The notes: generated from the sequence alone by a model not told the origin. Shown: positions 19,759 to 30,123, counted from the first letter of the stretch. The stretch is DNA of 32,211 nt from Alphaproteobacteria bacterium (GCA_018971835.1 JAGWZW010000041.1:1-32211); one strand, 5' to 3'. Numbers and translations are program-made.

Positions 19759-20190
19759 TCAGCGCGGCGGGATCGCCGCGCGCGCCAGCCGGTCGGCTCG
19801 TTCGTTTTCGACGTGGTCACTATGGCCGCGCACCCAGCGCCAATGCACTTCGTGATGCTCGGCGGCTTCTTCTAGGGCGCGCCACAGATCATCGTTCTTA
19901 ACCGGCTTCTTGTCGGCGGTTTTCCAGCCGTTCGCCTTCCACCGCCGGAGCCATTTGGTTGCGCCGTCCATCACATACCGCGAATCGGTATGTAGCATGA
20001 CTTTGCTGGGGCCTTTCAGCGCCTTCAGTGCCCTGATAGCGGCAGTCAGTTCCATACGATTGTTAGTAGTCTCATGCTCGCCGCCGGAGATTTCCTTCTC
20101 ATGTGCACCGGCGCGCAAGATCGCACCCCAGCCGCCGGGGCCGGGATTGCCCGAGCACGCGCCGTCGGTGAAGATTTCAACCTCCCGCAT
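19759..20190 (-). CDS. rnhA: Ribonuclease HI
   Basis: This 143-residue RNase HI cuts the RNA strand of RNA-DNA hybrids. The catalytic set is complete: D9 ([14 protein letters not shown]), E47 (NRMELTA), D69 (HTDSRYV) and D133 (NERADRLA), with H123 in VRGHSDH. The start overlaps the thrB stop as TAATG, indicating translational coupling in the ispH-thrB-rnhA operon. Its 3' end contains an 8-bp GC-rich hairpin (19762-19781) close to the convergent peroxiredoxin stop. Confidence 0.96.
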   Translation of the reverse strand: MREVEIFTDGACSGNPGPGGWGAILRAGAHEKEISGGEHETTNNRMELTAAIRALKALKGPSKVMLHTDSRYVMDGATKWLRRWKANGWKTADKKPVKNDDLWRALEEAAEHHEVHWRWVRGHSDHVENERADRLARAAIPPR

Positions 20191-21149
20191 TATAGCCCGT
20201 ACTCCGCTGGCGACTTTACCGCCAGATGGAAGCGCAGCCGCCGGGCGAATTCGCGCGGATCCTTGGGGCGGACGAGGGCTGTGGGATTGGGGTTTAGCCA
20301 GTCGTAGAGGCGCGTGAGCAGAAAGCGTAGTGCCGCACCGGCGCAAAGAAGCGGAAGGGCCGCACATTCGACATCGTTGAGCGCACGGTGGCGGCGATAA
20401 CCTGCGATCAGCTTGGCTGATTTGGTGATGTTGAAGGTGCCGTCCTGCTCAAAGCACCAAGCGTTAAGCATTACTGCGAGATCGTATGCATAGGCGTCGT
20501 TGCAGGCAAAGTAGAAATCGATTAAGCCTGAAACAGCATCGTGCATAAAGAGCACATTGTCAGGGAAGAGATCTGCATGAATCACGCCTGAAGGCAGCGT
20601 CGCAGGCCATTCGCGCTCGAGCCGGGTTAGGCTTACTTCGATTAGGGCGCCCAGATTTTTCTGGACGTTGTCGGAATCTGCTTTTGTACTTTCGGCTAGC
20701 GTACGCCATGCAGAAAGCCCGAGTGCATTCATCCGCCAAAGCGGGAAATCGCTGCCGGCTTCGTGCAGTTTCGCCAGCGCTGCCCCGGCAGCCGCACAAT
20801 GATCAGCACTTGGCCTGCGCACTGATAACCCGTCCAGAAAGGTGAGAACGGCGGCGGGTCTGCCGTTAAGTTGTATTCCGCGCGCACCCGATCTGGTGTG
20901 GACGGGCACCGGGCAGCGAATTCCTTTCGCCGCGAGATGATCCATCAGTCCAAGGAAGAAGGGCAGGTCAGCCTCGCGTACGCGCCTCTCGTAAAGCGTC
21001 AGAATATAGGCGCCTTTGTCCGTCAGCAGGTAGAAATTGGAGTTTTCCACCCCTTCGGCGATGCCTTTGAAGCTCACCGGCTCTCCGATATTGTAATCTT
21101 TGAGCAGGGGCTCGAGATCTTCGACCGTAACATCGGTATAGACAGCCAT
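20190..21149 (-). CDS. thrB: Homoserine kinase (APH-fold ThrB)
   Basis: This 319-residue enzyme phosphorylates homoserine for threonine synthesis. It is the aminoglycoside-phosphotransferase-fold type common in alphaproteobacteria, not the GHMP-kinase type of E. coli. It starts [19 protein letters not shown] and shows [13 protein letters not shown], the catalytic [11 protein letters not shown] and the metal-binding IDFYFACND. It lies between ispH (10 bp gap) and rnhA (1-bp overlap). The product feeds ThrC, encoded at 12.35 kb. Confidence 0.94.
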   Translation of the reverse strand: MAVYTDVTVEDLEPLLKDYNIGEPVSFKGIAEGVENSNFYLLTDKGAYILTLYERRVREADLPFFLGLMDHLAAKGIRCPVPVHTRSGARGIQLNGRPAAVLTFLDGLSVRRPSADHCAAAGAALAKLHEAGSDFPLWRMNALGLSAWRTLAESTKADSDNVQKNLGALIEVSLTRLEREWPATLPSGVIHADLFPDNVLFMHDAVSGLIDFYFACNDAYAYDLAVMLNAWCFEQDGTFNITKSAKLIAGYRRHRALNDVECAALPLLCAGAALRFLLTRLYDWLNPNPTALVRPKDPREFARRLRFHLAVKSPAEYGL

Positions 21150-21159
21150 GTCGCGCCGC

Positions 21160-22131
21160 TCAGGAGATAAGCGCGCGCGGAACGTTAAAGATCACGTCCT
21201 CGCGGGTAACGGTGGTTTCCTCAACATCCAGCGTGAAGCGGGTGCGGAAAGCCTCGATCACCTGCTCGACCAGGAGTTCCGGCGCCGAAGCACCCGCCGA
21301 AAGGCCGATCACCTTAGCGTCGTCGAGCAGTGACCAGTTGATGTCGCTGGCGCGTTGGATCAAGGTCGCCCGCTTGGCACCGGCTCGTCGGGCAACCTCG
21401 ACGAGACGCATGGAATTCGACGAATTGGGTGCGCCTACCACGAACACAACATCGGCTCGGGGCGCGATTGCCTTCATGGCTTCCTGGCGATTGGTCGTAG
21501 CGTAACAGATATCCTCCTTGTGCGGGCCGGCAATATCCGGAAAGCGGCGCCGCAACACTGCGACCATTTCCGCAGTGTCGTCGACCGAGAGGGTTGTCTG
21601 AGTGATATAGGCAAGCCGGGCCGGATCGCGCGGATGGAAGCTCTCGACGTCTTCGACCGTCTCAACCAGGGTGATGGCGTCGTCGGGAAGCTGCCCCATC
21701 GTGCCCTCGACCTCCGGGTGGCCGGCATGGCCGATCAGCACGATCTCGTACCCAGCGCGGAAATGCCGCTCTGCCTCGACATGGACCTTGGAGACCAGAG
21801 GGCAGGTGGCGTCGAAATAATAGAGCTTGCGGCGTTCGGCCTCTGCGGGTACGGATTTGGGCACGCCGTGGGCAGAAAATATGACCCGAGCTCCGTCCGG
21901 AGCTTCGTTCAGTTCGTCGATGAACACTGCGCCCAGTTTTTCCAGCCGCTCGACCACGAAGCGGTTGTGGACGATTTCATGGCGTACATAGACCGGTCGG
22001 CCGTGCTTCTCCAACGCCAACTCAACGATACGGATGGCGCGCTCCACCCCGGCGCAGAAACCGCGCGGCGCCGCCAGAAGCAGCTTGAGCTTTGGTTTTT
22101 CGGCCTCAGCCGTTCTGTCTCGGCTTCCCAT
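21160..22131 (-). CDS. ispH: 4-hydroxy-3-methylbut-2-enyl diphosphate reductase
   Basis: This 323-residue iron-sulfur enzyme makes IPP and DMAPP in the last step of the methylerythritol phosphate pathway. The three cluster cysteines are C26 ([12 protein letters not shown]), C110 (DATCPLVSK) and C209 ([11 protein letters not shown]). The catalytic Glu is in [11 protein letters not shown], and [13 protein letters not shown] and SAGASAPE are typical. I take the ATG at 22131; a TTG two codons upstream is the alternative. It is first in the ispH-thrB-rnhA operon and divergent from the CDGSH gene. Confidence 0.96.
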   Translation of the reverse strand: MGSRDRTAEAEKPKLKLLLAAPRGFCAGVERAIRIVELALEKHGRPVYVRHEIVHNRFVVERLEKLGAVFIDELNEAPDGARVIFSAHGVPKSVPAEAERRKLYYFDATCPLVSKVHVEAERHFRAGYEIVLIGHAGHPEVEGTMGQLPDDAITLVETVEDVESFHPRDPARLAYITQTTLSVDDTAEMVAVLRRRFPDIAGPHKEDICYATTNRQEAMKAIAPRADVVFVVGAPNSSNSMRLVEVARRAGAKRATLIQRASDINWSLLDDAKVIGLSAGASAPELLVEQVIEAFRTRFTLDVEETTVTREDVIFNVPRALIS

Positions 22132-22219
22132 TGACAACCCGCTTGGCTACAGTCCGGCGCCCGTCAGCGCCGACCGAGAAGTTGGCCCGGACACCTAAAA
22201 TGTCAAGCGGAGGAAGGCC

Positions 22220-22459
22220 GTGTCTGAGCCTGTTATTGCCCGAAAATCGCCTATTGCCGTCGAAGTGGAGGCTGGAAAGTCCTATTGGTGGTGTGCCTGC
22301 GGGAAATCCGCGCGCCAGCCGCTCTGCGACGGTAGCCACAAGGGCTCAGATTTCGTGCCGATGGAATTCAAGGCGGAAACCTCGAAAACCGTCTATTTTT
22401 GTGGTTGTAAGCATTCAAAGGACTCCCCACTTTGCGACGGTTCACACAAAGGGCTGTGA
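22220..22459 (+). CDS. Double CDGSH iron-sulfur protein
   Basis: This 79-residue protein has two CDGSH-type motifs. The first is CACGKSARQPLCDGSH (C25, C27, C36, H40) and the second CGCKHSKDSPLCDGSH (C61, C63, C72, H76). Each would bind a redox-active 2Fe-2S cluster through three Cys and one His. Such small tandem CDGSH proteins are known in bacteria, but their partners are mostly undefined. The start is GTG with GGAGGAAGG just before it. A lipoprotein gene follows within about 10 bp. Confidence 0.93.
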   Translation: MSEPVIARKSPIAVEVEAGKSYWWCACGKSARQPLCDGSHKGSDFVPMEFKAETSKTVYFCGCKHSKDSPLCDGSHKGL

Positions 22460-22467
22460 CGCGGTTC

Positions 22468-23007
22468 ATGATGCAATCCCGAATCTCGATCATTTTCGTG
22501 CTGGTGACCACCTGCGTTGTTTTGACCGGCTGTTCGAGCGACAAGAGGGCGGCGCTCTGTCCTGGTGCCGCGGCCTTGGTCGAAGCCTCGGTTCTGACAG
22601 AATATTTGCCAGGCACCACGCCAGATCCCGCTCACGCGCTTTACCGGATCGCCATCAGCAATGTCACGACCGACTGTGACATTGATGCTGGTGCGCGCAC
22701 GGCGGATACCAGCCTGGTAATCCACGTCGTGGCGACGCGGCCGCCCAGCGCGCTGGCGGCGCGGTACCGCGTGCCCTATTTCGTCGCAGTACGGCAGGGA
22801 CCGGATATTCAAAGCAAGAAAATTTACTGGCTTACTTTCGGTTTTGCGCCAGGAGAAACCAGTGTCGCCTTTGACCGCGAACCGGATTCCACAGTCGTCA
22901 AGATCGCCGACGACAAGCAGCCCTACGATTATCAGTTGGTGACAGGATTCCAGCTTACCCGCGAGCAGCTGAACTACAATCGTAAAATGGGAAATTACGG
23001 ATCATGA
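22468..23007 (+). CDS. Conserved-looking lipoprotein of unknown function
   Basis: This roughly 179-residue protein has a lipoprotein signal: MMQSRISIIFVLVTTCVV followed by LTGC, with the lipidated Cys at residue 22. The mature part has Cys near VTTDCDIDA, a beta-rich pattern (TSLVIHVVATRPP, RVPYFVAVRQG, YWLTFGFAPGETSVAFD) and a charged C-terminal helix (LTREQLNYNRKMG). I do not recognise a characterised domain. The start is ATG 22468 or 22471; a longer TTG frame from 22432 would overlap the CDGSH gene and spoil the signal peptide. The stop overlaps the argS ATG as ATGA. Confidence 0.8.
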   Translation: MMQSRISIIFVLVTTCVVLTGCSSDKRAALCPGAAALVEASVLTEYLPGTTPDPAHALYRIAISNVTTDCDIDAGARTADTSLVIHVVATRPPSALAARYRVPYFVAVRQGPDIQSKKIYWLTFGFAPGETSVAFDREPDSTVVKIADDKQPYDYQLVTGFQLTREQLNYNRKMGNYGS

Positions 23008-24767
23008 TCGGACTCGCCGCTGAACTGTCGGCGATCGCGGCAGCGGCGTTCGCCGCAGAAGGGTATTCCGAGTCATTGGGGCAAGTTGTTGCGTCGGACC
23101 GGCCTGACCTTGCCCAGTTTCAGTGCAATGGCGCTCTGCCCGCAGCAAAGATTGCAAAAACAAACCCGCGCCTTATCGCGGAAAAAATCGCCAGTCGCCT
23201 GAGGGAAAATTCAGTCTTTGCCAAGGTGGAGGTTGCCGGGCCGGGGTTCATCAATATTAACGTCGCAGATGAGGTTTTAGCGGCCCGTGGGGCGGTGCTG
23301 GCGGCGGACGGGCGCCTCGGCGCGCCTGAAATCGGCCGTGGCAAGACCGTGATCATCGATTTCGGTGGCCCCAACGTCGCGAAGCCGATGCATGTGGGGC
23401 ATCTGCGCTCGTCGATCATCGGTGATTGTTTGCAACGGCTCTTCCGAGCTGACGGCTGGAAAGTCGTCAGTGATGTACATTTGGGTGATTGGGGGCTGCA
23501 AATGGGCCAACTGATTACCGAAATAAAGGCCCGCGGCACTGCGCCGCTCTATTTTGACGCCGATTATGGTGGACCTTATCCTGAGCTTTCGCCGGTAACG
23601 ATGGAAGATCTCGAGGAGTTCTATCCGGCGGCTTCGGCGGCATGCAAAACCGACCCTAAACGGCTTGAGGAAGCTAGGCTCGCCACTGCAGAACTGCAGG
23701 CCGGCCGCCCTGGCTATCGCGCACTGTGGCAGCATTTCGTTAATGTCTCCGAGCAGGGGCTGACACGCGAATTCGCCAGCTTGGGGGTACGTTTTGACGA
23801 ATGGAAGGGCGAGGCCAGTGCTGATCCTTTCATTGCCCCAATGATCGAGAAATTGAAGACAAAGGGCCTCGCCGAGATGAGCGAGGGCGCGCTAGTCGTG
23901 CCGGTGGCAGAGGAGGGCGACAAAAAGGAAATCCCGCCGCTGCTGCTGGTGAAGTCGGACGGTGCCGTGCTCTACGGCACCACGGATCTTGCCACAATCG
24001 TAAGCCGGATCGAGGCTCACAACCCTGATCTCATCCTCTATGTCGTTGACCAGCGTCAGCACTCCCATTTCGAGCAAGTGTTCCGCGCTGCCAGGAAAGC
24101 TGGATTGGCCGGTCGGGCTACGCTCGAACATGCCGGGTTCGGTACCATGAACGGACTGGACGGCAAGCCATTCAAGACCCGCGCCGGTGGCGTGATGAAG
24201 CTTTATGATCTCATCGCGATGGCGACAGAGGAAGCTGCAAAACGTCTCAATGAGGCGGGTCTCGCCGCCGATTATCCGGAGGAAGAGCGTGCGGCGATCG
24301 CGCGGATGGTAGGTGTCTCCGCGATCAAGTTCGCTGACCTCTCTAACCATCGTACGTCGGACTACATCTTCGATTTGTCGCGCTTCACCCGCTTCGAGGG
24401 TAAGACCGGGCCGTATCTGCAGTATGCGGCAGTTCGTATCCAGTCGATCCTACGCAAGGCCACAAGCGAGGGTTTTGCGTCCGCTCCGCCCGTGGTGTTC
24501 TCACCCGAAGAGCGCAGGCTGCTCCTGCAGATTCTGGCGCTGCCCGAGGCTATGGAAACCGCCGAGACGAAGCGCGCCCCCAATGTGTTGTGCGATTATG
24601 TTTTTGCGCTGGCGCAGGAATTTTCGCGCTTCTATTCCGAGCACCATATTCTTTCAGAAAAGAATTCTGGACTGCAGGCCGCGCGGTTGGGCATGTGCGA
24701 ACTCACCCTGAAGGCGATTGGGCGAGTGCTCGGCATTCTGGGCATCGATATTCCGGCAAGAATGTGA
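23004..24767 (+). CDS. argS: Arginyl-tRNA synthetase
   Basis: This 587-residue class I synthetase charges tRNA-Arg with arginine. The HIGH-type motif is HVGH at residues 130-133 in NVAKPMHVGHLRSSIIGD. The ArgRS N-terminal tRNA-binding domain is recognisable (VEVAGPGFINI), as is FKTRAGGVMKLYDLI in place of KMSKS, common in this enzyme. The C-terminal anticodon domain contains RFEGKTGPYLQYAAVR and DYVFALAQEFSRFYSEHHIL. It is coupled to the upstream lipoprotein gene by a 4-bp overlap. Confidence 0.97.
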   Translation: MIGLAAELSAIAAAAFAAEGYSESLGQVVASDRPDLAQFQCNGALPAAKIAKTNPRLIAEKIASRLRENSVFAKVEVAGPGFININVADEVLAARGAVLAADGRLGAPEIGRGKTVIIDFGGPNVAKPMHVGHLRSSIIGDCLQRLFRADGWKVVSDVHLGDWGLQMGQLITEIKARGTAPLYFDADYGGPYPELSPVTMEDLEEFYPAASAACKTDPKRLEEARLATAELQAGRPGYRALWQHFVNVSEQGLTREFASLGVRFDEWKGEASADPFIAPMIEKLKTKGLAEMSEGALVVPVAEEGDKKEIPPLLLVKSDGAVLYGTTDLATIVSRIEAHNPDLILYVVDQRQHSHFEQVFRAARKAGLAGRATLEHAGFGTMNGLDGKPFKTRAGGVMKLYDLIAMATEEAAKRLNEAGLAADYPEEERAAIARMVGVSAIKFADLSNHRTSDYIFDLSRFTRFEGKTGPYLQYAAVRIQSILRKATSEGFASAPPVVFSPEERRLLLQILALPEAMETAETKRAPNVLCDYVFALAQEFSRFYSEHHILSEKNSGLQAARLGMCELTLKAIGRVLGILGIDIPARM

Positions 24768-24804
24768 GTTTTTTGCCTCCGTTGTGGATCGATTTTGCCT
24801 CACA

Positions 24805-24832
24805 TTGACTTGGAAGCCCTACCCACTATGAT
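24805..24832 (+). promoter_or_regulatory. Sigma-70-type promoter for the gcv operon
   Basis: TTGACT (24805-24810) and TATGAT (24827-24832) are separated by 16 bp, a near-consensus -35/-10 pair. Transcription would begin around 24839, some 50 bases before the glycine aptamers, which fits a riboswitch leader. It lies just after argS. Confidence 0.6.
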
Positions 24833-24886
24833 GCGCTGCAACGTCCGAGTCCGCCGGGAGGCGCGCTTGGGTGGCTATCATATACT

Positions 24887-25070
24887 CCCTCGCGGGAGAC
24901 GTCGGGTTTATCCCGAGGCCGAAGGAGCAACCACCCCGGAAACTCTCAGGCAAAAGGACCGCGCGGGTGTTGAACTTCTGGAAAGCAGGCCGGCCGTAAG
25001 GCCACCTCACCGAAGGGGTAATCCCGGGATTTTTTCGGGGGAAATCTCTCAGGTCCGATGACAGAGGGGT
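24887..25070 (+). promoter_or_regulatory. Tandem glycine riboswitch upstream of gcvT
   Basis: Two consecutive glycine aptamers are visible. The first (about 24887-24968) has GGGAGAC, CCGAAGGAGCAA and AACTCTCAGGCAAAAGGACC. The second (about 24975-25068) has CACCGAAGGGGTAA, a long variable stem (ATCCCGGG...CGGGGGAAA), ATCTCTCAGGTCCGATGACA and the closing GAGGGG. These are the conserved glycine-binding cores of the gcvT RNA motif. As in characterised members, glycine binding should raise expression of the cleavage genes downstream. A short stem (25077-25081 with 25093-25097) follows and may be part of the expression platform. Confidence 0.93.
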
Positions 25071-25131
25071 GCGTGTTCCGGTCAGGATTCTGCCGGAGGC
25101 GCCGCATCAACCCTCGTATGCCGGACCATTC

Positions 25132-26253
25132 ATGGCAGAGATCGCTGACACTGATTTGAAGAAGACGCCGCTTCACGCCCTCCATTTGGAGCTTGGCGCG
25201 AAGATGGTGCCGTTTGCCGGTTATGACATGCCAGTACAATATCCTACCGGTATCCTGAAGGAGCATCTTCACACGCGGGCGGCGGCGGGTTTGTTCGACG
25301 TTTCGCATATGGGCCAGGCATTCTTGTCCGGAAACGATCCGGCGCGCGCGCTTGAGTTGCTGACGCCTACCGATGTCGTAGGTCTGGGCGAGGGTCGCCA
25401 ACGTTACGCGCTGTTGCTCAACGATTGCGGCACGATCAAGGACGACTTCATGGTGGCGCGTCTGAATGGCGAGGCGGCGCTCTATCTCGTCGTCAACGCG
25501 GCCACCAAGGACAGCGACTTCGCCTATATCGCCGAGCGATTGAAGGGACTCGCCAAGCTGGTGCCGCAGCCGGACCGCGCGCTCCTGGCGCTGCAGGGCC
25601 CGAAGGCGGAAGCAGCGCTTGCCCGCCATGCTCCGGACGCCGCGAGCCTCGCGTTTATGCAGGTTTCGCGCATGGACGTGGCCGGCCGTCCCGCCATAGT
25701 CGGCCGCACTGGTTACACCGGGGAGGACGGCTACGAGATTTCCATGGCCGCAGAGGACGCCGAGCCGATTGCGCGCGCGCTACTGGCCGAGCCGGAAGTG
25801 GTACCGATCGGACTGGGCGCCCGCGATTCCCTGCGCCTGGAAGCGGGGCTTTGCCTGTACGGCCATGACATCGACGAGACTACCGATCCGGTGGAGGCGA
25901 ACCTCGTCTGGTCCATCGGCAAGCGTCGCAAGATCGAGAAAGGATTCCCTGCTGCCGAAAAAATCATGGATGCGGTGCTGAACGGCGCACGCCGCAGGCG
26001 CGTGGGACTCAAACCCGAAGGCAAGGCGCCGGCGCGCGAAGGCACCGAGATCGCCGACCGGACCGGGCGCGTCATCGGGCGCGTCACCAGCGGCGGGTTC
26101 AGTCCGACGCTGAACGCACCGATTGCTATGGGCTATGTCGAAGCCGCCTATGCGGACGACGGCACGGAAGTCAATCTCATCGTGCGCGGCAAGGCGTGCG
26201 CCGCGCGCGTCGTGCCGATGCCGTTCGTGCCAAACGGATACAAACGCAAATAA
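25132..26253 (+). CDS. gcvT: Glycine cleavage system aminomethyltransferase (T protein)
   Basis: This 373-residue protein transfers the methylene group from aminomethyl-lipoyl-H protein to tetrahydrofolate, releasing ammonia. [19 protein letters not shown] (catalytic Asp region), [22 protein letters not shown] and [20 protein letters not shown] are all in order. ATG 25132 fits the family start ([19 protein letters not shown]) but has no clear ribosome site; a GTG at 25069, inside the end of the second aptamer, would add 21 residues. It is the first gene after the riboswitch. Confidence 0.95.
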   Translation: MAEIADTDLKKTPLHALHLELGAKMVPFAGYDMPVQYPTGILKEHLHTRAAAGLFDVSHMGQAFLSGNDPARALELLTPTDVVGLGEGRQRYALLLNDCGTIKDDFMVARLNGEAALYLVVNAATKDSDFAYIAERLKGLAKLVPQPDRALLALQGPKAEAALARHAPDAASLAFMQVSRMDVAGRPAIVGRTGYTGEDGYEISMAAEDAEPIARALLAEPEVVPIGLGARDSLRLEAGLCLYGHDIDETTDPVEANLVWSIGKRRKIEKGFPAAEKIMDAVLNGARRRRVGLKPEGKAPAREGTEIADRTGRVIGRVTSGGFSPTLNAPIAMGYVEAAYADDGTEVNLIVRGKACAARVVPMPFVPNGYKRK

Positions 26254-26279
26254 ACAGTATTGAAGAACGAGGTTTGATT

Positions 26280-26654
26280 ATGAGCGATGTGCGTTACAGC
26301 GATCAGCATGAATGGGTGCGCCTCGATGGTGATGTGGCCACGGTCGGCATCACCCAGTTCGCCGCCGAACAGCTTGGCGATGTGGTGTATGTCGAATTGC
26401 CGGACGCAGGCCACCAGGTCGGCAAGGGCGCAGAGGCCGCGGTGGTAGAAAGCGTGAAGGCGGCGAGCGAGGTTTATGCGCCGATCGGCGGCGAAGTGAT
26501 CGAGGCCAATCGGGCACTCGCCGACGATCCGGCCAAAGTCAATGCCGATCCCGAAGGCGAGGGCTGGTTCTTCAAGGTGAAGATTGCGGATGCGGGTGAA
26601 TTCGCCGCGCTGATGACCCGCGCGCAGTACGACGCCTTCGTGAAAGAACATTGA
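26280..26654 (+). CDS. gcvH: Glycine cleavage system H protein
   Basis: This 124-residue lipoyl carrier shuttles the aminomethyl group between P, T and L proteins. It starts [18 protein letters not shown], and the lipoylated lysine is K60 in [25 protein letters not shown] and [14 protein letters not shown] complete it. I start at ATG 26280, preceded by GAACGAGG, because homology begins there. gcvPA follows after 1 bp. Confidence 0.97.
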   Translation: MSDVRYSDQHEWVRLDGDVATVGITQFAAEQLGDVVYVELPDAGHQVGKGAEAAVVESVKAASEVYAPIGGEVIEANRALADDPAKVNADPEGEGWFFKVKIADAGEFAALMTRAQYDAFVKEH

Positions 26655-26655
26655 C

Positions 26656-27996
26656 ATGCGTTACCTTCCTCTGACCCAGGCCGACCGTGCGGCGATGCTC
26701 TCGCGCATCGGTGTCGACGGTGTCGACGCCTTGTTTCGCGACGTGCCGAAGGAGGCTGTCGTCGGCCGCGCGCGTTTCGATCTGCCTGATGCGCAGGGTG
26801 AGATCGAGGTCAGCCGTCTACTTTCGCGCATGGCGGCGAAAAGCGTGGCGGCGGGAAACGTGGCGTTTTTCTGCGGCGCCGGCGCCTATCGCCATCATGT
26901 GCCTGCGGCGGTGGATCACCTGATCCAGCGTTCGGAGTTTCTCACCTCTTACACGCCCTATCAACCGGAGATCGCGCAGGGCACGCTGCAATATCTCTTC
27001 GAGTTCCAGACCCAGGTGGCGCTGCTGACAGGCATGGAAGTGGCCAACGCCTCGCTCTATGACGGCTCGACCGCTACCGCCGAAGCCGTCTTGATGGCGC
27101 GGCGCGTGACGCGGAAGAGCAAGGCGGTTCTTTCGGGCGGCTTGCATCGCCATTACGCCGAAACCGTGGAAACGATGGCCGAGATCGGCGGCGAAGTGGT
27201 GCGCGCGACGGCAACGCCCGGCAAGGCGGAAGATCTCGCCACGCTGATCGACGACAACACCGCCTGCGTGGTGGTACAGAGCCCGGACGTGTTCGGCCTC
27301 GTGCGGGATATGAAGCCCATCGCGGCGGCGGCGCAGGCCAAAGGCGCGCTTCTAATCGTGGTGGTGACGGAAGTTGTGTCGCTGGGCCTGCTGGAGTCGC
27401 CTGGCGCAATGGGCGCCGATATCGTGGTGGCGGAGGGCCAGTCCATCGGCAACGGCCTCAATTTCGGCGGGCCCTATGTCGGGTTGTTTGCCACGCGCGA
27501 GAAATATCTGCGCCAGATGCCGGGCCGCCTCGTCGGTGAAACGGCCGATACCGTGGGCCGACGCGGTTATGTGCTGACGCTCTCCACGCGCGAGCAGCAC
27601 ATCCGCCGCGAAAAGGCCACAAGTAATATCTGCACCAATTCGGGTCTGTGCGCGCTCGCCTTCACTATTCATCTTTCGCTTTTGGGCGAGGAAGGGTTGG
27701 CCCGCCTGGCCCGCGCCAATCACGCGCGCGCCTCGGGACTGGCCGACCGGCTCTCGCGGATCGGGGGCGTGACGCTGGTGACGCCGACCTTCTTCAACGA
27801 GTTCGCGTTGCGTCTTCCCAAACCGGCGGCCCAGGTGGTTGATGCGCTGGCGGACAGGAATGTGATGGCGGGCGTGCCGGCCTCGCGCCTGTTCCCTCGA
27901 GAGCATGAGAACCTGCTGATCGTAGCTGCAACCGAAACCAATACTGATGAGGACTGCGCGGCTCTGGAAGTCGCGCTGACAGAGGTGCTCGCATGA
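26656..27996 (+). CDS. gcvPA: Glycine dehydrogenase (decarboxylating) subunit 1
   Basis: This 446-residue protein is the N-terminal half of the split P protein. With GcvPB it decarboxylates glycine and passes the aminomethyl group to GcvH. It begins [19 protein letters not shown] and contains [52 protein letters not shown] and [20 protein letters not shown]. It lacks the PLP lysine, as expected for this subunit. It overlaps gcvPB by ATGA. Confidence 0.96.
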   Translation: MRYLPLTQADRAAMLSRIGVDGVDALFRDVPKEAVVGRARFDLPDAQGEIEVSRLLSRMAAKSVAAGNVAFFCGAGAYRHHVPAAVDHLIQRSEFLTSYTPYQPEIAQGTLQYLFEFQTQVALLTGMEVANASLYDGSTATAEAVLMARRVTRKSKAVLSGGLHRHYAETVETMAEIGGEVVRATATPGKAEDLATLIDDNTACVVVQSPDVFGLVRDMKPIAAAAQAKGALLIVVVTEVVSLGLLESPGAMGADIVVAEGQSIGNGLNFGGPYVGLFATREKYLRQMPGRLVGETADTVGRRGYVLTLSTREQHIRREKATSNICTNSGLCALAFTIHLSLLGEEGLARLARANHARASGLADRLSRIGGVTLVTPTFFNEFALRLPKPAAQVVDALADRNVMAGVPASRLFPREHENLLIVAATETNTDEDCAALEVALTEVLA

Positions 27997-29561
27997 GCAT
28001 GAACAATCAGGGTCGGCCCACCCGGGCGGGCGAGGCGAGCGGCCCCGAACTTGGCACGATCTCCGGTGATCGTGGCCTCGATCACGAAGAGCCGCTGATC
28101 TTCGAGCTTGGCCGGCCAGGACATAGCGGCGTGGATATCTCCGATGTGCAGGTATCGGATGCGCGGCTAGGCGGCTTCAAGCGCCGCGCACCCATTGGCT
28201 TGCCGGGGCTTTCAGAGCCGGAAGTTGTGCGCCATTACGTGCGGCTGTCGCGCATGAATTATGCGATCGATTCCGGGCTCTATCCGCTCGGCTCCTGCAC
28301 CATGAAGCACAATCCACGCCTCAATGAAGCGATGGCGCGGCTGCCGGGTTTCGCGGATGTGCATCCCCTCCAGCCGCAGAAGACGGTGCAGGGCGCGCTG
28401 ACGCTGATCGGCGAACTGATGCGCTGGCTGACCACGCTGACCGGCATGCCCGCAGTGGCAATGAGCCCCAAGGCGGGCGCTCATGGTGAGCTTTGCGGAA
28501 TGCTGGCGATCCGCGCCGCCATTGCCGCAAAGGGCGAAAGACGCCCGCGCGTGCTGGTGCCGGAATCTGCGCACGGCACCAACCCCGCCACGGCGGCATT
28601 CGCCGGCTTCACGGTCGACGAGATCCCTGCGAAAGGCGACGGTCATGTCGATGTGGCAGCGCTGAAGGCCAAGCTGGGGTCCGATGTCGGCGCAGTGATG
28701 CTGACCAACCCCAACACCTGCGGCCTGTTCGAGAAGCCGATCCGCGAGATCGCCGATGCCGTGCATGCGGCAGGGGCCTACTTCTATTGCGACGGCGCCA
28801 ATTTTAACGCCATCGCCGGGCGCGTGCGGCCGGGTGATCTTGGTGTCGATGCCATGCACATCAACCTGCACAAGACCTTCTCCACGCCGCATGGCGGCGG
28901 CGGGCCGGGCGCCGGGCCCGTGGTGCTGTCCGAACGGCTGGCACCCTTTGCGCCGCTGCCGCTGCTGGTGCACGACGCCGAGGGCTTCCGCCTGATCGAG
29001 GATCGGGCGGAATTGCCCGAAGGCGCCAGGCCCTTTGGCCGCATGAGTGCCTTTCACGGCCAGATGGGCATGTTCGTGCGGGCGCTGGCCTACATGCTCA
29101 GCCACGGTGCAGACGGCATCCGCCAGGCGAGCGAGGACGCAGTGCTCTCTGCCAACTACATCCTCGCCAGCCTCAAGGACGTGATGAGCGCGCCCTTCGG
29201 CGACGGGCCGTGCATGCACGAGGCTCTGTTCGACGACAGCTTCCTCGAAGGCACCGGCGTCACCACGCTCGACTTCGCCAAGGCGATGATCGACGAAGGC
29301 TATCATCCGATGACCATGTATTTCCCGCTGGTGGTGCACGGCGCCATGCTGATCGAGCCGACGGAATCGGAGTCCAAGGAGTCGCTGGATCGCTTCATCC
29401 ATGTGCTGCGCGGGCTGGCGGCGGAAGCCAAGGCGGGCGACGTGGAGCGCTTCCAGGGCGCGCCGCGATTCACCCCGCGCCGCCGCCTCGACGAAACCGC
29501 CGCCGCGCGCAAGCCCGTGCTGCGCTGGAAACAGCCCGAGCTGAAGCGCGCCGCGGAGTGA
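27993..29561 (+). CDS. gcvPB: Glycine dehydrogenase (decarboxylating) subunit 2
   Basis: This 522-residue protein is the PLP-binding half of the split P protein. The PLP lysine is K294 in [51 protein letters not shown] and [16 protein letters not shown] are family stretches. The start overlaps gcvPA by 4 bp. The stop is only 1 bp from the stop of the convergent DUF1203 gene, and I see no terminator between them. Confidence 0.96.
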   Translation: MSMNNQGRPTRAGEASGPELGTISGDRGLDHEEPLIFELGRPGHSGVDISDVQVSDARLGGFKRRAPIGLPGLSEPEVVRHYVRLSRMNYAIDSGLYPLGSCTMKHNPRLNEAMARLPGFADVHPLQPQKTVQGALTLIGELMRWLTTLTGMPAVAMSPKAGAHGELCGMLAIRAAIAAKGERRPRVLVPESAHGTNPATAAFAGFTVDEIPAKGDGHVDVAALKAKLGSDVGAVMLTNPNTCGLFEKPIREIADAVHAAGAYFYCDGANFNAIAGRVRPGDLGVDAMHINLHKTFSTPHGGGGPGAGPVVLSERLAPFAPLPLLVHDAEGFRLIEDRAELPEGARPFGRMSAFHGQMGMFVRALAYMLSHGADGIRQASEDAVLSANYILASLKDVMSAPFGDGPCMHEALFDDSFLEGTGVTTLDFAKAMIDEGYHPMTMYFPLVVHGAMLIEPTESESKESLDRFIHVLRGLAAEAKAGDVERFQGAPRFTPRRRLDETAAARKPVLRWKQPELKRAAE

Positions 29562-29562
29562 C

Positions 29563-30027
29563 TCAGGCCCGATCCACGCGCCCGGCGTAGCAACCGCGCC
29601 CGGCGTTGTGGACGTGCAGATAGGCGACGTCTTCACGTTCCAGCATCTGCTTGAACAACGCCTCGGCGCGGTCGCCATCGACGACGCCCGCCACGACGAT
29701 GTCGCCCGTGTCGTTATAGCCGCGCACGGAAAGCTGCCGCGACAGGAAAACCGGCGGCACGGCATGGCTGTCATAAGTGTCGCCCGCGGCTTCACGCACG
29801 AAGATCGGCCCCGAGGCGCGGTAGGGCGAGGCGGCCGGCTGATGTTCGTATGCCAGCAGCAGCAGGGTTTCGCCCGGCTCCGCGTCTTGCATGGTGACGC
29901 GGCAGGGATAGCCCGGCTTTGAGTCAGCCGTCACGCGGCGGATGTTGCGCGCCGCAAGGGTTTCGTCGTCCAAGCCGAACAGCGCGGTGAAAGGCTCTGG
30001 CGACAATCCGGTGTATCGAAGTTCCAT
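29563..30027 (-). CDS. DUF1203 family protein
   Basis: This 154-residue protein matches DUF1203: GYPCRVTMQDAEPGETLLLL near the middle, SGPIFVREAAGDTYD, and the C-terminal VAYLHVHNAGRGCYAGRVDR. The family's function is unknown. The ATG at 30027 has AGGAG upstream at good spacing. It converges on gcvPB and is a single-gene unit as far as can be seen. Confidence 0.88.
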   Translation of the reverse strand: MELRYTGLSPEPFTALFGLDDETLAARNIRRVTADSKPGYPCRVTMQDAEPGETLLLLAYEHQPAASPYRASGPIFVREAAGDTYDSHAVPPVFLSRQLSVRGYNDTGDIVVAGVVDGDRAEALFKQMLEREDVAYLHVHNAGRGCYAGRVDRA

Positions 30028-30123
30028 CGTTCGCTCCTGTGTTGACGGAAGCGATATAGGTTCGCCGCCGGAGTGGCGCCAGATCGCGCGGCTGCCAGTT
30101 CGGCCGTTTGAATTTGCCGCTGC

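Noticed and set aside
19762..19781. 8-bp GC hairpin between the peroxiredoxin and rnhA stops as a two-way terminator
   Set aside because: It is inside the rnhA coding end and has no T-run on either side.
22131..22153. TTGACA followed by GGCTACAG between ispH and the CDGSH gene as a promoter
   Set aside because: The spacing from TTGACA to TACAGT is only about 11 bp and no -10 box sits at 16-18 bp.
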